Part shown: positions 42,537 to 50,770 of the stretch, piece by piece
Layout: the number at the start of each line of letters is the position of its first letter
Numbering within the stretch: position 1 is the stretch's first letter
Assembly (NCBI GenBank): GCA_016865855.1
Contig: VGNX01000007.1
Location: forward strand, 1-52,155
From: Chloroflexota bacterium
Lineage (GTDB): Bacteria; Chloroflexota; Dehalococcoidia; GIF9; UBA5629
DNA: 52,155 nt
Direction of reading: 5' to 3'
Program-made: the position numbers and the translations under genes
The notes under the pieces: model-generated
What the model saw: the letters and a program-made list of their open reading frames with translations, nothing else
Databases searched by the model: none
Told to the model about the DNA's origin: nothing

Positions 42537-43913
42537 ATGAAGCCCAGAATCCTGTCTATAGACCTTAAACTCGACAACGATCAAATTACAAATGCGGGTT
42601 TTATCGACGCGCCAAGCTTCCACGATTTCGATATCGTTCTGATAGATCCATTGGGCATAACGAATTTTCTCGATAAGCAAAGCCACAAATACAAAGAAAG
42701 TTTTCGTACCATAGATTACGACCCTACAGGCACTGACAAGTGGATTAAAAACGTTACCAACCAACGAAGGAAGGAAACAAAACGTTTCTTGAATCTGGGT
42801 AGATTGCTAGTATGTATTCTTAGGCGACCTGATATAGCATATCTTTGTTCATTCCCCGATGAATGGCCAAAGCCAAAAGAAGAACAGAACTGGGTTAATA
42901 ATTATGGTTGGTTCCCATTAGAATATAAAACTGACTCTATGATTTCAATCCTGCACCTATCGGAAGGCAGCAAGATAAACCTAAGCGAACCTAATCACCC
43001 GTTCGCTCCATATTTCAAAACTTTCAACAAAGAATTGAAACAATTGCATTATGAAGCTCATCTAGACGAAAGTCAAAAACCCTACTACTTCAAAAACTTC
43101 CATACCATTGCTAAGACTCACGGTGAATTGCCTGTTGCCTTCAGCTTTGATTTGCAAGGCGGGCAAGTAGTATTCTTACCACCCATAGAAAACCCTGACC
43201 CTAAGAAACTAGCAGGCGTTTTACTCAATTGCATATCTGCAACCATCGGCACGATTGAAGAAACCACAGCACCATCCTGGATATCAGATTATAAAGTCTC
43301 CTTGCCAAATCTATCTGACCTAGAAGGGGAAACAGAAAAGCTACACAAGAAGATAAGCGAACTACAAGAACGTTTGAACACCGCTGAGCAACAGAAAGCT
43401 GACCAACAAAAGTACCTCAAACTCCTTTATGAGCAAGGCAAGTTCCAACTCGAACCAGTAGTCAGGGACGCCTTCTCACTATTTGGCTTCACGGTGAAAG
43501 AAGCTGAACCCTCAGACGGTCTCTTGGAATCAGACGAGGGGGCAGTCATTTTGGAAGTTGAAGGTAAGGACAACACACAGATTAGCAGGGATAAGTATCG
43601 ACAGCTTTTAGACCACGTAGATGACGATGAGAGACAAACTGGACATCCCAAGAAGGGTATTCTAGTAGGGAACGCTTTCAGGCTGAAGGATCCTAATGAA
43701 CGAGATAAACAGTTCACTAAAGATGCTGTGGATGCTGCTATTGGCAGTCACTTTTGCCTTTTAGCAACTGATACGTTATTCCAACTAGTCCGCAAAGTAT
43801 TAAATGATCTTGAGAACGACAACTTAAAAAGGCAAATTCGCCAAAAAATCATGACGACAGATGGAGTTTTTCGCTTCGAGGTAAATCAACCTGAGGAGGA
43901 AAACCATGGCTAG
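42537..43913 (+). CDS. Coiled-coil protein with nuclease-like C-terminal domain
   Basis: 458-aa protein without a firmly recognised family. Residues 1-255 are mixed alpha/beta. Residues 263-300 are a coiled coil (KLHKKISELQERLNTAEQQK). Residues 305-445 look like a PD-(D/E)xK fold: helix VRDAFSLFGFTVKEAEP, then SDEG, then strand VILEVEGKD with E-x-EGK, then helix and ILVGNAF. It is more Lys- and Asn-rich than its neighbours, suggesting transfer. Its end overlaps the start of the NAD-salvage fusion gene by 8 bp, so they are coexpressed. It may be defence-related or a NAD-linked effector. Confidence 0.7.
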   Translation: MKPRILSIDLKLDNDQITNAGFIDAPSFHDFDIVLIDPLGITNFLDKQSHKYKESFRTIDYDPTGTDKWIKNVTNQRRKETKRFLNLGRLLVCILRRPDIAYLCSFPDEWPKPKEEQNWVNNYGWFPLEYKTDSMISILHLSEGSKINLSEPNHPFAPYFKTFNKELKQLHYEAHLDESQKPYYFKNFHTIAKTHGELPVAFSFDLQGGQVVFLPPIENPDPKKLAGVLLNCISATIGTIEETTAPSWISDYKVSLPNLSDLEGETEKLHKKISELQERLNTAEQQKADQQKYLKLLYEQGKFQLEPVVRDAFSLFGFTVKEAEPSDGLLESDEGAVILEVEGKDNTQISRDKYRQLLDHVDDDERQTGHPKKGILVGNAFRLKDPNERDKQFTKDAVDAAIGSHFCLLATDTLFQLVRKVLNDLENDNLKRQIRQKIMTTDGVFRFEVNQPEEENHG

Positions 43914-45435
43914 AGCGGTGATAGTCTCGGATGTGCTGCGGGGCTTTATGGAAGAGGGCTATACGCTTTACTGTGGCGCCAGGGCCCGCCGCATCATCCC
44001 CAACATCCAGAAGCTTCTGGCAGAGGAACTAGCCAAAGGTTCAAAAATATTCTACCTGTGCGACCACCACGACAAGGATGACCCTGAGTTCGCCATGTTC
44101 CCACCTCACGCCGTCGAAGGTACTATAGAAGCTGAAGTCATTCCCGAGCTTTCAAAATATCCGGGTAAGATAATACCCAAGAAAACCTACAGCTTATTCT
44201 ACGGCACCACTCTGGAGAATGACTTAAAAGAACTCAAGCCGGAAACGGTGGTCGTATGCGGTGTCTGCACTCATATTTGCGTACTGCACGGGGTGTCGGA
44301 AGCCAGAGTCCGTGGCTATCCTGTTGAGGTACCTGTGGACTGCGTCGGTGACTTCGACGAAAAAGCCCACATCTGGGCCCTAGATTACATAGAAAAGGTG
44401 CTCGGCGCCAAACTGACCAGGGCCACGGCCGTCAAGCTGCCGAAGGCACGCTTTGAAATTCCTGACTTCGTCCTGGCCGGGGACACATCAGACGTTTACT
44501 TCGTTCGCACCGTGGAAATCCTCAAGAAAGAAGGCATCAACCCCGTAGCCACTATGGAGGTCTTCCCCAGCCGCGCTGGCATACTCTGCGGCATGGAAGA
44601 GGTCAAAGCTCTGCTGGAGAAAGCCCTTCCCGAAGACAACCGAGAGGTCTGGGCATTATCTGAAGGTGAGCCTTTCCAGCGGAAGGAAGTGGCCTTGCGT
44701 ATAACCGCCCCCTATCAGAGCTACGGCGTCTACGAGACAGTTTATCTCGGCATGCTGGCACACTGCAGCGGCTGGGCAACCGCTGCCAAAGAGTGCGTTG
44801 ACGCCGCCCAGGGGATTCCGATTATCAGCTTCGGCGCCCGCCATGTGCACCCATTGATAGCTGGCATAATGGACTATGCAGCCATTGTCGGCGGTTGCGT
44901 TGGCTGCTCCAGCGTCTCCGGGGCTAAATTGGCTGGCATCCAGCCAGCAGGCACCATGCCCCACGCCCTGATTATCATTATGGGAGATACCGCCAAAGCT
45001 ACCAAAACCTTTGATAAGCACATGCCACCGGAAGTGCCTCGCATCGCCCTGGTAGACACCTTCAAAGATGAGCCTGAAGAAAGCATAATCGTCGCCCAGG
45101 CACTTAAGGGAAAACTTCAAGGAGTCCGCCTCGATACCCCAGGCGAGCGAGGCAGAGTCACCGCCGACCTGGTCAAAGAGACCAGAGCCAGGCTCGACCT
45201 GGCGGGCTTCAAAGAGGTCAAAATCTTCGTCAGCGGTGGTCTCGACCCTGAGCGCATCAGATACTTTATTGATGAAGGCGCACCGGTTGACTTCTTCGGC
45301 GTCGGCAGCCATATCAGCGGCGCCAGACCTATTGACTTCACCGCCGACCTCCACGATATCGACGGCAAACCCATCGCCAAAAGAGGCAGAATCCCCGGCA
45401 TCACCCCCAACCCCAGGCTGAAACGGATATTGTAG
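43906..45435 (+). CDS. Nicotinamidase/nicotinate phosphoribosyltransferase fusion
   Basis: 509-aa two-domain enzyme. Residues 1-165 are an isochorismatase-type nicotinamidase: catalytic Asp9, Lys93 (KKTYSLFYGT), Cys125 (HICVL); metal ligands DHH at 53-55 and His68 in FPPHAVEGT. Residues 170-509 are nicotinate phosphoribosyltransferase: VMEVFPSRAG-type motif, SFGARHVHP, SSVSGAKLAG and FVSGGLDPE, FGVGSHISGA. The fused enzyme would convert nicotinamide to nicotinate and then to nicotinate mononucleotide in one chain. GAGGAGG precedes the ATG. Confidence 0.93.
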   Translation: MARAVIVSDVLRGFMEEGYTLYCGARARRIIPNIQKLLAEELAKGSKIFYLCDHHDKDDPEFAMFPPHAVEGTIEAEVIPELSKYPGKIIPKKTYSLFYGTTLENDLKELKPETVVVCGVCTHICVLHGVSEARVRGYPVEVPVDCVGDFDEKAHIWALDYIEKVLGAKLTRATAVKLPKARFEIPDFVLAGDTSDVYFVRTVEILKKEGINPVATMEVFPSRAGILCGMEEVKALLEKALPEDNREVWALSEGEPFQRKEVALRITAPYQSYGVYETVYLGMLAHCSGWATAAKECVDAAQGIPIISFGARHVHPLIAGIMDYAAIVGGCVGCSSVSGAKLAGIQPAGTMPHALIIIMGDTAKATKTFDKHMPPEVPRIALVDTFKDEPEESIIVAQALKGKLQGVRLDTPGERGRVTADLVKETRARLDLAGFKEVKIFVSGGLDPERIRYFIDEGAPVDFFGVGSHISGARPIDFTADLHDIDGKPIAKRGRIPGITPNPRLKRIL

Positions 45436-45514
45436 CGATAGGCTTCAGTGCTCACCCGTCTCTTTCCTCCCTACCAAACCCGCTTAGGTCATCCTGAGGG
45501 AGCTCCTCTTTTAC

Positions 45515-45602
45515 GTCATTCTGAGAGAGCGAAGCGACCGAAGAATCTCACTAAAACGGAACTCCACAACTTATGAGATTCTTCGCTGCGCTCAGAATGA
45601 CA
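45515..45602. repeat. R3 REP-like repeat
   Basis: GTCATTCTGAGAGAGCGAAG and CGCTGCGCTCAGAATGACA as inverted ends, with AGAATCTCA/TGAGATTCTT internal. With the nested repeat that follows it makes up the 619-bp gap before the reductase genes; no gene is seen there. Confidence 0.82.
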
Positions 45603-45710
45603 AGGGCGAAGGGCTAGCAATGACAGAGGGGTGCTAAACAATCTCGTCATTCGTATTTATGGTCTTGAATTTGTTTAGAGTTTAGAAATTCGAATTTAGT
45701 ATTTCTCCAA

Positions 45711-45896
45711 AACATGTAGTCTCGAGGCTTTAGCCTCGCCCAAACCTCATCCGGCATGCCACTAAAGGCCTGCCCCTGCTTGTCATTGCGAGCCGAAGGC
45801 GAAGCAATCCAATCATCATTGCCCCACCAGGATTGCTTCGGCACCATGTGCCTCGCAATGACATGATGATGGGCGGCCCTAAAGGGTCAACTACAT
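45711..45896. repeat. R2 element split by an R3 element (nested)
   Basis: AACATGTAG with the CGAGGC-TTTA-GCCTCG stem occupies 45711-45741; the other half, GGCCC-TAAA-GGGTC with AACTACAT, occupies 45871-45896. Between them is an R3 unit (TGTCATTGCGAG at 45781 to CTCGCAATGACA ending 45863) with some flanking sequence. Confidence 0.72.
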
Positions 45897-45930
45897 CGCT
45901 TGGTGAATCAGCCGCTTCACTACCCTCTAT

Positions 45931-45941
45931 TGTGTTATAAT
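45931..45941 (+). promoter_or_regulatory. Extended -10 element for reductase genes
   Basis: TGTGTTATAAT is a possible extended -10 hexamer about 114 bp before the first reductase ATG. No good -35 match. Confidence 0.35.
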
Positions 45942-46054
45942 ACGGGACGTATATCTGGTGCCCTTACACGACCGGAATTATCATTAAAATCTGAGTTGAC
46001 CGATACGATAAAGCCTTTTAAGAAAAAACCTGAATTTCAAAGGAGGGAACTGGC

Positions 46055-47398
46055 ATGGTTACGGAAGAGAAAAAGAAGGTGATAAACCGGTTGAAATCAA
46101 TGTATCCGCTTCGAGCCAAGGTAAATGAGACCTATCTAAAGAGCGCCGAAGCTATCAAGGCAGGTAAACCTGCCGTCTGGGTTATGCTCAACTTCTACTA
46201 CGGCGACCCCATACTCAAAGCTATGGATGTGGAAGTGGTCTATCCGGAAAATTATGGTGCTGTTGCTGCGGCCATGGGAGTTGCCCAGCGATACCTGGAA
46301 CAGGCTGATGCCGATGGCTTTCCTACACATCTCTGCGGCTACAGTCTGACCAGCCTCGGCTATACATCGAGGATGATGAAGGAATTCAAAGGTGAAGTGC
46401 CTCCAGAGGCGCCCTTCGGAGGCATGCCGAAGCCATTGTTCCTGCTGTCCTCATCTGCTATCTGCGATGCCAGGTACAAGTGGTTCCAAGCATTGGGCCG
46501 TTACATGGATGTCCCGGTATGGCCACTGGAATCACCCAGCCCCGGAGTAAAGGAGTTTTTCATCGAAGGCTCTTTCCAGAGAATGGTTGACTTGGGAGTC
46601 AAGCACCTCAGGGATTTCGTTGTCTTCGTCGAACGCATGTTAGGCAGGAAAATGGACTGGGCCAAGCTAGATGAGACTGTTAATCTTATGATAGAGGTAA
46701 ACCGCGTATGGCATGAGGTGAATGAGCTGCGCAAGGCAAAACCGTGCCCAATGCACAGCAGGGACTTCTGGAGCGCCATGCCGGCAGCCCTGTTCCTGGC
46801 CGGCGACCTCAAGGATTCGCTGCAGTGCTTTAAAGATATGTATGTTGAGATTAAAGATAGGATGAATAATCACATAGGAGCTATATCTGAGGAAAAATAC
46901 CGGCTGGTATTCGCCGAGCTTCCACCCTGGCATAGCTTAGGGTTTTTTGACAAATTGGCTGAGAGAGGGTGGAACTTCGTCGTCGAGAGCTTTGGCTATC
47001 GCCCGCCTATACCTATTGACCTCAGCCAGGTTAAAGACCCCTTGGAACGAATCACCAGATTTAGCCTCCAGTTTTTTGCCGGCTATTATGAAGACGCCCG
47101 GCAACAGAATGTGCTCGGTGGCTCCTTCGCTTATCCCTATCTGAAATATGCCAGAGAATGGAAGTGTGATGGGGCAATGCTTCATCCCCTTATCAGCTGC
47201 CGCAGCGCCTCGACGCACCTGCCTTATGTCTCAAACATGCTGATGGAAAAGTTGAAGGTGCCGTCACTGAGCATCGAAGGGGATATCGTAGACCTCAGAT
47301 TGTTCAACCCGGAAGACGCCTTAGCTAAGGCAGAGCCCTTTGAGGAGACCATGGAGCACTACAGAAGAGTGAGGAAACAGGAAGGCTTCGACTGGTAA
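46055..47398 (+). CDS. Benzoyl-CoA reductase / 2-hydroxyacyl-CoA dehydratase subunit (BcrB/HgdB-like)
   Basis: 447-aa catalytic subunit of the HgdAB/BcrBC family. Likely [4Fe-4S] ligands are Cys94 (LCGYS), Cys137 (AICDARYK) and Cys382 (ISCRSAS). The family performs ATP-driven radical reactions: reduction of benzoyl-CoA or dehydration of 2-hydroxyacyl-CoA. The length matches BcrB (49 kDa in Thauera). It leads a set of two catalytic subunits and two ATPases, the BcrBCDA subunit number, with AGGAGGG before the ATG. The substrate cannot be settled from sequence. Confidence 0.88.
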   Translation: MVTEEKKKVINRLKSMYPLRAKVNETYLKSAEAIKAGKPAVWVMLNFYYGDPILKAMDVEVVYPENYGAVAAAMGVAQRYLEQADADGFPTHLCGYSLTSLGYTSRMMKEFKGEVPPEAPFGGMPKPLFLLSSSAICDARYKWFQALGRYMDVPVWPLESPSPGVKEFFIEGSFQRMVDLGVKHLRDFVVFVERMLGRKMDWAKLDETVNLMIEVNRVWHEVNELRKAKPCPMHSRDFWSAMPAALFLAGDLKDSLQCFKDMYVEIKDRMNNHIGAISEEKYRLVFAELPPWHSLGFFDKLAERGWNFVVESFGYRPPIPIDLSQVKDPLERITRFSLQFFAGYYEDARQQNVLGGSFAYPYLKYAREWKCDGAMLHPLISCRSASTHLPYVSNMLMEKLKVPSLSIEGDIVDLRLFNPEDALAKAEPFEETMEHYRRVRKQEGFDW

Positions 47399-47434
47399 GA
47401 ACGCAAACAATTTCAATACAGTGAGGTGTCAGCA

Positions 47435-48601
47435 ATGTCAGACAAAAGCAAAGGGCTGAGCAAAGTCCAGGAAATCTACCGAAACCGGTCGCAAAGAGCT
47501 AAAGAACTCAAGGCTGCAGGCAAAAAGATAATAGGCTATCCCTGCGTCTATGTCCCTCTGGAAATGCTCACCGCCCTTGACCTAGTCCCGTACCGGGCAT
47601 ATGGAGACATTAGAGAGGCAGTCACCGAGGCAGATAGAGCTCTACCTACCTCGTTCTGCCCCATCATGCGCACCTGCCTCGATTGTGACTTGAAGGGGAA
47701 AAACGACTTCCTAGATGGCATGGTTACTGTCCACTCCTGTGACCCCCAGGAGAAGACAGCCCGTGTCTGGGAATCTTATGCGGACTATCCTTACTTCCAC
47801 TTCATCGATATGCCCAGCACTGTTCGCCCTGAGGCCATTGAATACTTCAAGTCACAACTGAACGACTTCAGGAAAACGCTGGAGGCCTTTACCGGACAGA
47901 AACTGTCTGCAGATAAGCTTAAGTCAGCCATCAAAGCTCATAATCAACAGCGCGCCCTGGTACAGCAATTATACGAGCTAACCAAGCCAGTCCCACCGCT
48001 TATCTCGGGGATAGAGCTCGTTCAGGTAGTAAAAGCGCTCATGAGCCTGCCTGTAGCTGAGGGGAATGACCTGCTAACTCAGGTTATAGGCGAGGTAAAA
48101 AACCGCACCGATGTCCCCAAGAAGAAACCGGCACGGCTCCTTATCTGGAGCAGCACATTGGATGATACCGATATCATGCAGATATTTGAGACTAAGGCAA
48201 ATGTGGTGATGGATGAGACCTGCGGCGGCATCAGAGCTTATAGGGGCAGTGTAAAGCTGACCACCGACCCATTGGATGGACTGGCTGATTACTACATGAA
48301 GGAGATTACCTGCGCCCGCACCTTCAGGCAGGCTACCCTCGGCGAAACCAAGAAAGACTATGCCAAAGACATCCAAAGCCGCTTCGGCTACCTCAAAGGC
48401 ATCGTTAAAGAATGGAAAATCAACGGCACCATATTGCTGCTCGTCAGATATTGCGACCCCTTTGCTTTTGAAATGCCGTCGCTCAAAGACTACCTCGACA
48501 GCATCGGCATTCCCAGCACCTACATAGAATATGATTACACTATAGGAGCTTTAGCCCCCTTAAGAACCAGGGTTGAAGCCTTCCTCGAAACACTCAGCTA
48601 A
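47435..48601 (+). CDS. Benzoyl-CoA reductase / 2-hydroxyacyl-CoA dehydratase subunit (BcrC/HgdA-like)
   Basis: 388-aa partner catalytic subunit, matching BcrC in size (44 kDa). Cysteines at 75, 81 and 84 (FCPIMRTCLDC), 102 (HSCDPQEKTAR), then ETCGGIRAYRG and YCDPFAFEMPSLKDYL give the cluster and active-site signatures of the family. ATG 47435 with GTGAGG upstream was chosen over GTG 47426. It should form a heterodimer with the product of the previous gene, each with a [4Fe-4S] cluster. Confidence 0.88.
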   Translation: MSDKSKGLSKVQEIYRNRSQRAKELKAAGKKIIGYPCVYVPLEMLTALDLVPYRAYGDIREAVTEADRALPTSFCPIMRTCLDCDLKGKNDFLDGMVTVHSCDPQEKTARVWESYADYPYFHFIDMPSTVRPEAIEYFKSQLNDFRKTLEAFTGQKLSADKLKSAIKAHNQQRALVQQLYELTKPVPPLISGIELVQVVKALMSLPVAEGNDLLTQVIGEVKNRTDVPKKKPARLLIWSSTLDDTDIMQIFETKANVVMDETCGGIRAYRGSVKLTTDPLDGLADYYMKEITCARTFRQATLGETKKDYAKDIQSRFGYLKGIVKEWKINGTILLLVRYCDPFAFEMPSLKDYLDSIGIPSTYIEYDYTIGALAPLRTRVEAFLETLS

Positions 48602-48660
48602 TCACATCTCTCCAGAGGGAGACCGTCTAGCAATGGGATAAAAAGGGCTTCGCCCCTTTT

Positions 48661-48739
48661 AAAAATTTCTTCCCTCTCCCCTAGGTGGTTGGGTGGGCAG
48701 GCATCCAGCAGAAGATTTATTCTTCGCTGGGATATGGGG
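48661..48739. repeat. R4 repeat copy
   Basis: GGTGGGCAGGCATCCAGC and CGCTGGGATATGGGG match the copy near 9284 in reverse orientation. The stem arms (AGAAG/TTCTT next to the CCAGC/GCTGG base) differ from the other copy yet still pair. Confidence 0.7.
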
Positions 48740-48793
48740 AAAGGGGATAGGGATAAAGGATGAGGGGTTGATAAAAGATCTCCAGAGGTCAAC

Positions 48794-49648
48794 TTGTATT
48801 TCGCCGGCGTCGACATAGGTTCCACCATGACCAAGGTCGTGCTCATGGACACGACTGACAGGATATTGTCTGCCATCAAAGGCCCTACTGGTCCTGAACA
48901 TCGTCAGCTAGCCAATGAGGTGATGAGAATGGCACTGGAGCAAGCTAATTTGCAACTTGATGACATCTCTTACATCGTAGCCACGGGCTACGGGCGGGTA
49001 AATGTCCCTTTCGCTGACGACCAGATAACAGAGCTTTCCTGCCATGCCAGAGGCGTATCCAGCTTATTTCCCAATGTCAGAACTGCCATTGATATCGGCG
49101 GCCAGGATGCCAAGTGTATGAAGATAGAGAAAGGCAAGCTAGTCGACTTCGTCATGAACGATAAATGCGCTGCCGGAACCGGCCGGTTCCTGGAAGTCAC
49201 CGCTGCCACCTTGGGTATCAGTCTGGAAGACATGGGAGACATCTCATTGAAATCGGCAAAGAAAATCCAGGTCAGCAACTTATGCACCATCTTTGCTCAG
49301 CAGGAGGTGGTAGCCTTGCTATCTCGTGGAGAAAAGCTGGAGGATATCATAGCCGGACTCCACGATGCCCTGGCCAGCCGGGTGGCGGCACTGGTGCGCA
49401 GGCTGAAGGTAGAGCCTGATGTAGTGCTTACCGGCGGCGTAGCCAAGAATATCGGCATGGTTAAGGCGATGAAGGAAAACCTGGGCTGTGAACTCCTAGT
49501 CCCCGAAGAGCCGCTTCTCACCGGAGCAATTGGAGCTGCCATGCTGGCAAAGGAAATCCATATAAAGGCAAAGGCAGAGGGAGAGACCATATCGACAAAG
49601 CCACGCCTCCTGGAGAAGGCAACCTTTTTCACTGAGAAAATAACTTGA
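48794..49648 (+). CDS. Activator ATPase (HgdC/BcrD-like)
   Basis: 284-aa ASKHA-fold ATPase of the BadF/BadG/BcrA/BcrD family. DIGSTMTK is phosphate loop 1, DIGGQDAK loop 2, TGGVAKN adenosine motif. Cys125 (NDKCAAGTGRF) and Cys164 (NLCTIF) are the two residues that bridge the shared [4Fe-4S] cluster of the homodimer, as in HgdC. It uses ATP to push a low-potential electron onto the catalytic subunits. TTG start with AGAGG 5 bp upstream. Length matches BcrD (about 282 aa). Confidence 0.9.
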   Translation: MYFAGVDIGSTMTKVVLMDTTDRILSAIKGPTGPEHRQLANEVMRMALEQANLQLDDISYIVATGYGRVNVPFADDQITELSCHARGVSSLFPNVRTAIDIGGQDAKCMKIEKGKLVDFVMNDKCAAGTGRFLEVTAATLGISLEDMGDISLKSAKKIQVSNLCTIFAQQEVVALLSRGEKLEDIIAGLHDALASRVAALVRRLKVEPDVVLTGGVAKNIGMVKAMKENLGCELLVPEEPLLTGAIGAAMLAKEIHIKAKAEGETISTKPRLLEKATFFTEKIT

Positions 49649-49663
49649 TGGAGATATCTATTG

Positions 49664-49735
49664 CCATTGCGAGGCACTTCCCTTTCTGTCATTGCGAGGA
49701 GTCCTTCCGCAGAAGGACGACGTGGCAATCTCAAC
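49664..49735. repeat. R3 REP-like repeats
   Basis: CATTGCGAGGCACTTCC and TCATTGCGAGGAGTCC in direct order, then CGTGGCAATCTCA. It fills the space between the two ATPase genes. Confidence 0.65.
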
Positions 49736-49751
49736 GAAAGGTGAAACTTAA

Positions 49752-50117
49752 ATGACCTGGTTTATGGGCATAGACATCGGCTCGGCATACAGCAAGGGAG
49801 TCATAATCGGAGATTCCGAGCTTGCCGCTTACCACGTGATTCCTTCCGGAGCCAACTACCAGACAGCAGCCGAAACGATAAGGCAGGAGCTACTGAGACA
49901 ACTTAATTTGAGCCAGGACGATATAGCCGATACTGTAGCCACTGGCACTGGCGCCACTAACGTCCTTTTAGCCAGCCGGCAAGTCAGTGACATAGTTTGC
50001 ACTGCCAGAGGTATAAACAGCGTCTTCCCCCAAGCTAGAACAGCTATCGAGGTGGCTGGACAATCCACCAAGGTAATACGGATAAATGAACAGGGTATGA
50101 TGTGCCAATACCAGTAA
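49752..50117 (+). pseudogene. Second activator ATPase (BcrA-like), truncated by insertion
   Basis: Start of a BadF/BcrA-type ATPase: MGIDIGSAYSKG (loop 1), VATGTGATNVLLA and VAGQSTK (loop 2, usually DIGGQD). After INEQGMMC, where the family continues to a NDKCAAGTG-type block, the sequence switches to unrelated CQYQ and a stop. Only 121 codons remain, without the cluster cysteines. An identical copy of 49765-50078 reappears at 51842 to the window end. Confidence 0.85.
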
Positions 50118-50288
50118 AAGGGTCGAGAATAAGACTATAACAAGCCTACCCCCAATAGGTGGACTTAATTTTTCGTGAAATACATTATGTTGTGCTAAAA
50201 ACAGTGAAAAACAGTGAAAACCATGAAAAAGCCTGATTTTTTATAAAGAATCGTTACTAATTGAACGTAAGAGACCTTTGACAACCTT

Positions 50289-50311
50289 GTTGCATACTTT
50301 TACAATGCAAC
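50289..50311. other. Hairpin upstream of structured RNA
   Basis: GTTGCAT and ATGCAAC form a perfect 7-bp stem with a 9-nt loop ACTTTTACA. It lies 39 bp before the main structured segment. It could be a protein-binding dyad or part of the transcript. Confidence 0.5.
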
Positions 50312-50349
50312 TAAGAGGTGGTAATAAAAGGTTAATTTCGGCAATTCTA

Positions 50350-50514
50350 GACCGAGGGTGGCGGAGTTGCACCGCATAGCAGGGGAGCTACCATCCGTTT
50401 TTAAGACGGTGACTTGCACTGGCAAGTATCGCCCTCGGTTGAGGTAGCAGTGACTTTGGGAGCGTATAGCAGACGCTTTATGGGTTCGAGTTTAGTCGGT
50501 GCCACTGCTACCTC
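50350..50514 (+). ncRNA. Two-domain structured RNA candidate, family unknown
   Basis: Domain 1: an 8-bp closing stem ACCGAGGG/CCCTCGGT (50351-50358 with 50432-50439) holds four arms: GCGG-7-CCGC (50361-50375), TAGC-6-GCTA (50377-50390), CCGT-7-ACGG (50395-50409) and ACTTGC-4-GCAAGT (50412-50427). Domain 2: a perfect 12-bp stem GAGGTAGCAGTG/CACTGCTACCTC (50441-50452 with 50503-50514) holds AGCGT-7-ACGCT (50461-50477) and a GGGTTCGAG segment. No reading frame uses it. The strand is assumed from the genes that follow. It is not a standard tRNA: no T-loop in the right place, no CCA. Confidence 0.6.
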
Positions 50515-50645
50515 TATTATTATAGCATATGGTTTTGGGTGGTTGTCTTTGGCGTTTTAACCAAAATTGAGAAAAAGTGAAAAAATTTTTGACAAATGGC
50601 CAAATCTAAAAAAATAAACGAAAAAATGAGAGATTATCCGTGCTC

Positions 50646-50674
50646 CCATCAGAGGGTAATAACCCCGGGAATGG
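50646..50674. other. Nested hairpin upstream of antitoxin gene
   Basis: GGGT-AATA-ACCC inside CCAT/ATGG, flanked by two direct AGATTATC copies (50630 and 50677). About 97 bp before the antitoxin ATG, so it may be an operator for its autoregulation. Confidence 0.4.
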
Positions 50675-50770
50675 TAGATTATCTCTTTATCCGCTTAAAT
50701 TCAGGGATGCAGTTAAAGGTATTCTCGAAACAAAACCAGACAAGTCCCCAAAATAGAGGTGGTTAAATTC

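Noticed and set aside
50351-50439. tRNA gene (leucine- or suppressor-like) in domain 1 of the structured segment
   Set aside because: The acceptor-like stem, T-G linker and D-like arm fit, but the arm before the 3' acceptor strand has a 4-nt loop ACTG instead of a TTC-type T loop, the D loop lacks GG, there is one arm too many, and no CCA follows.
50441-50514. tmRNA or tRNA 3' half suggested by GGGTTCGAG
   Set aside because: The flanking bases do not pair as a T stem and the segment is not adjacent to the acceptor-like strand.
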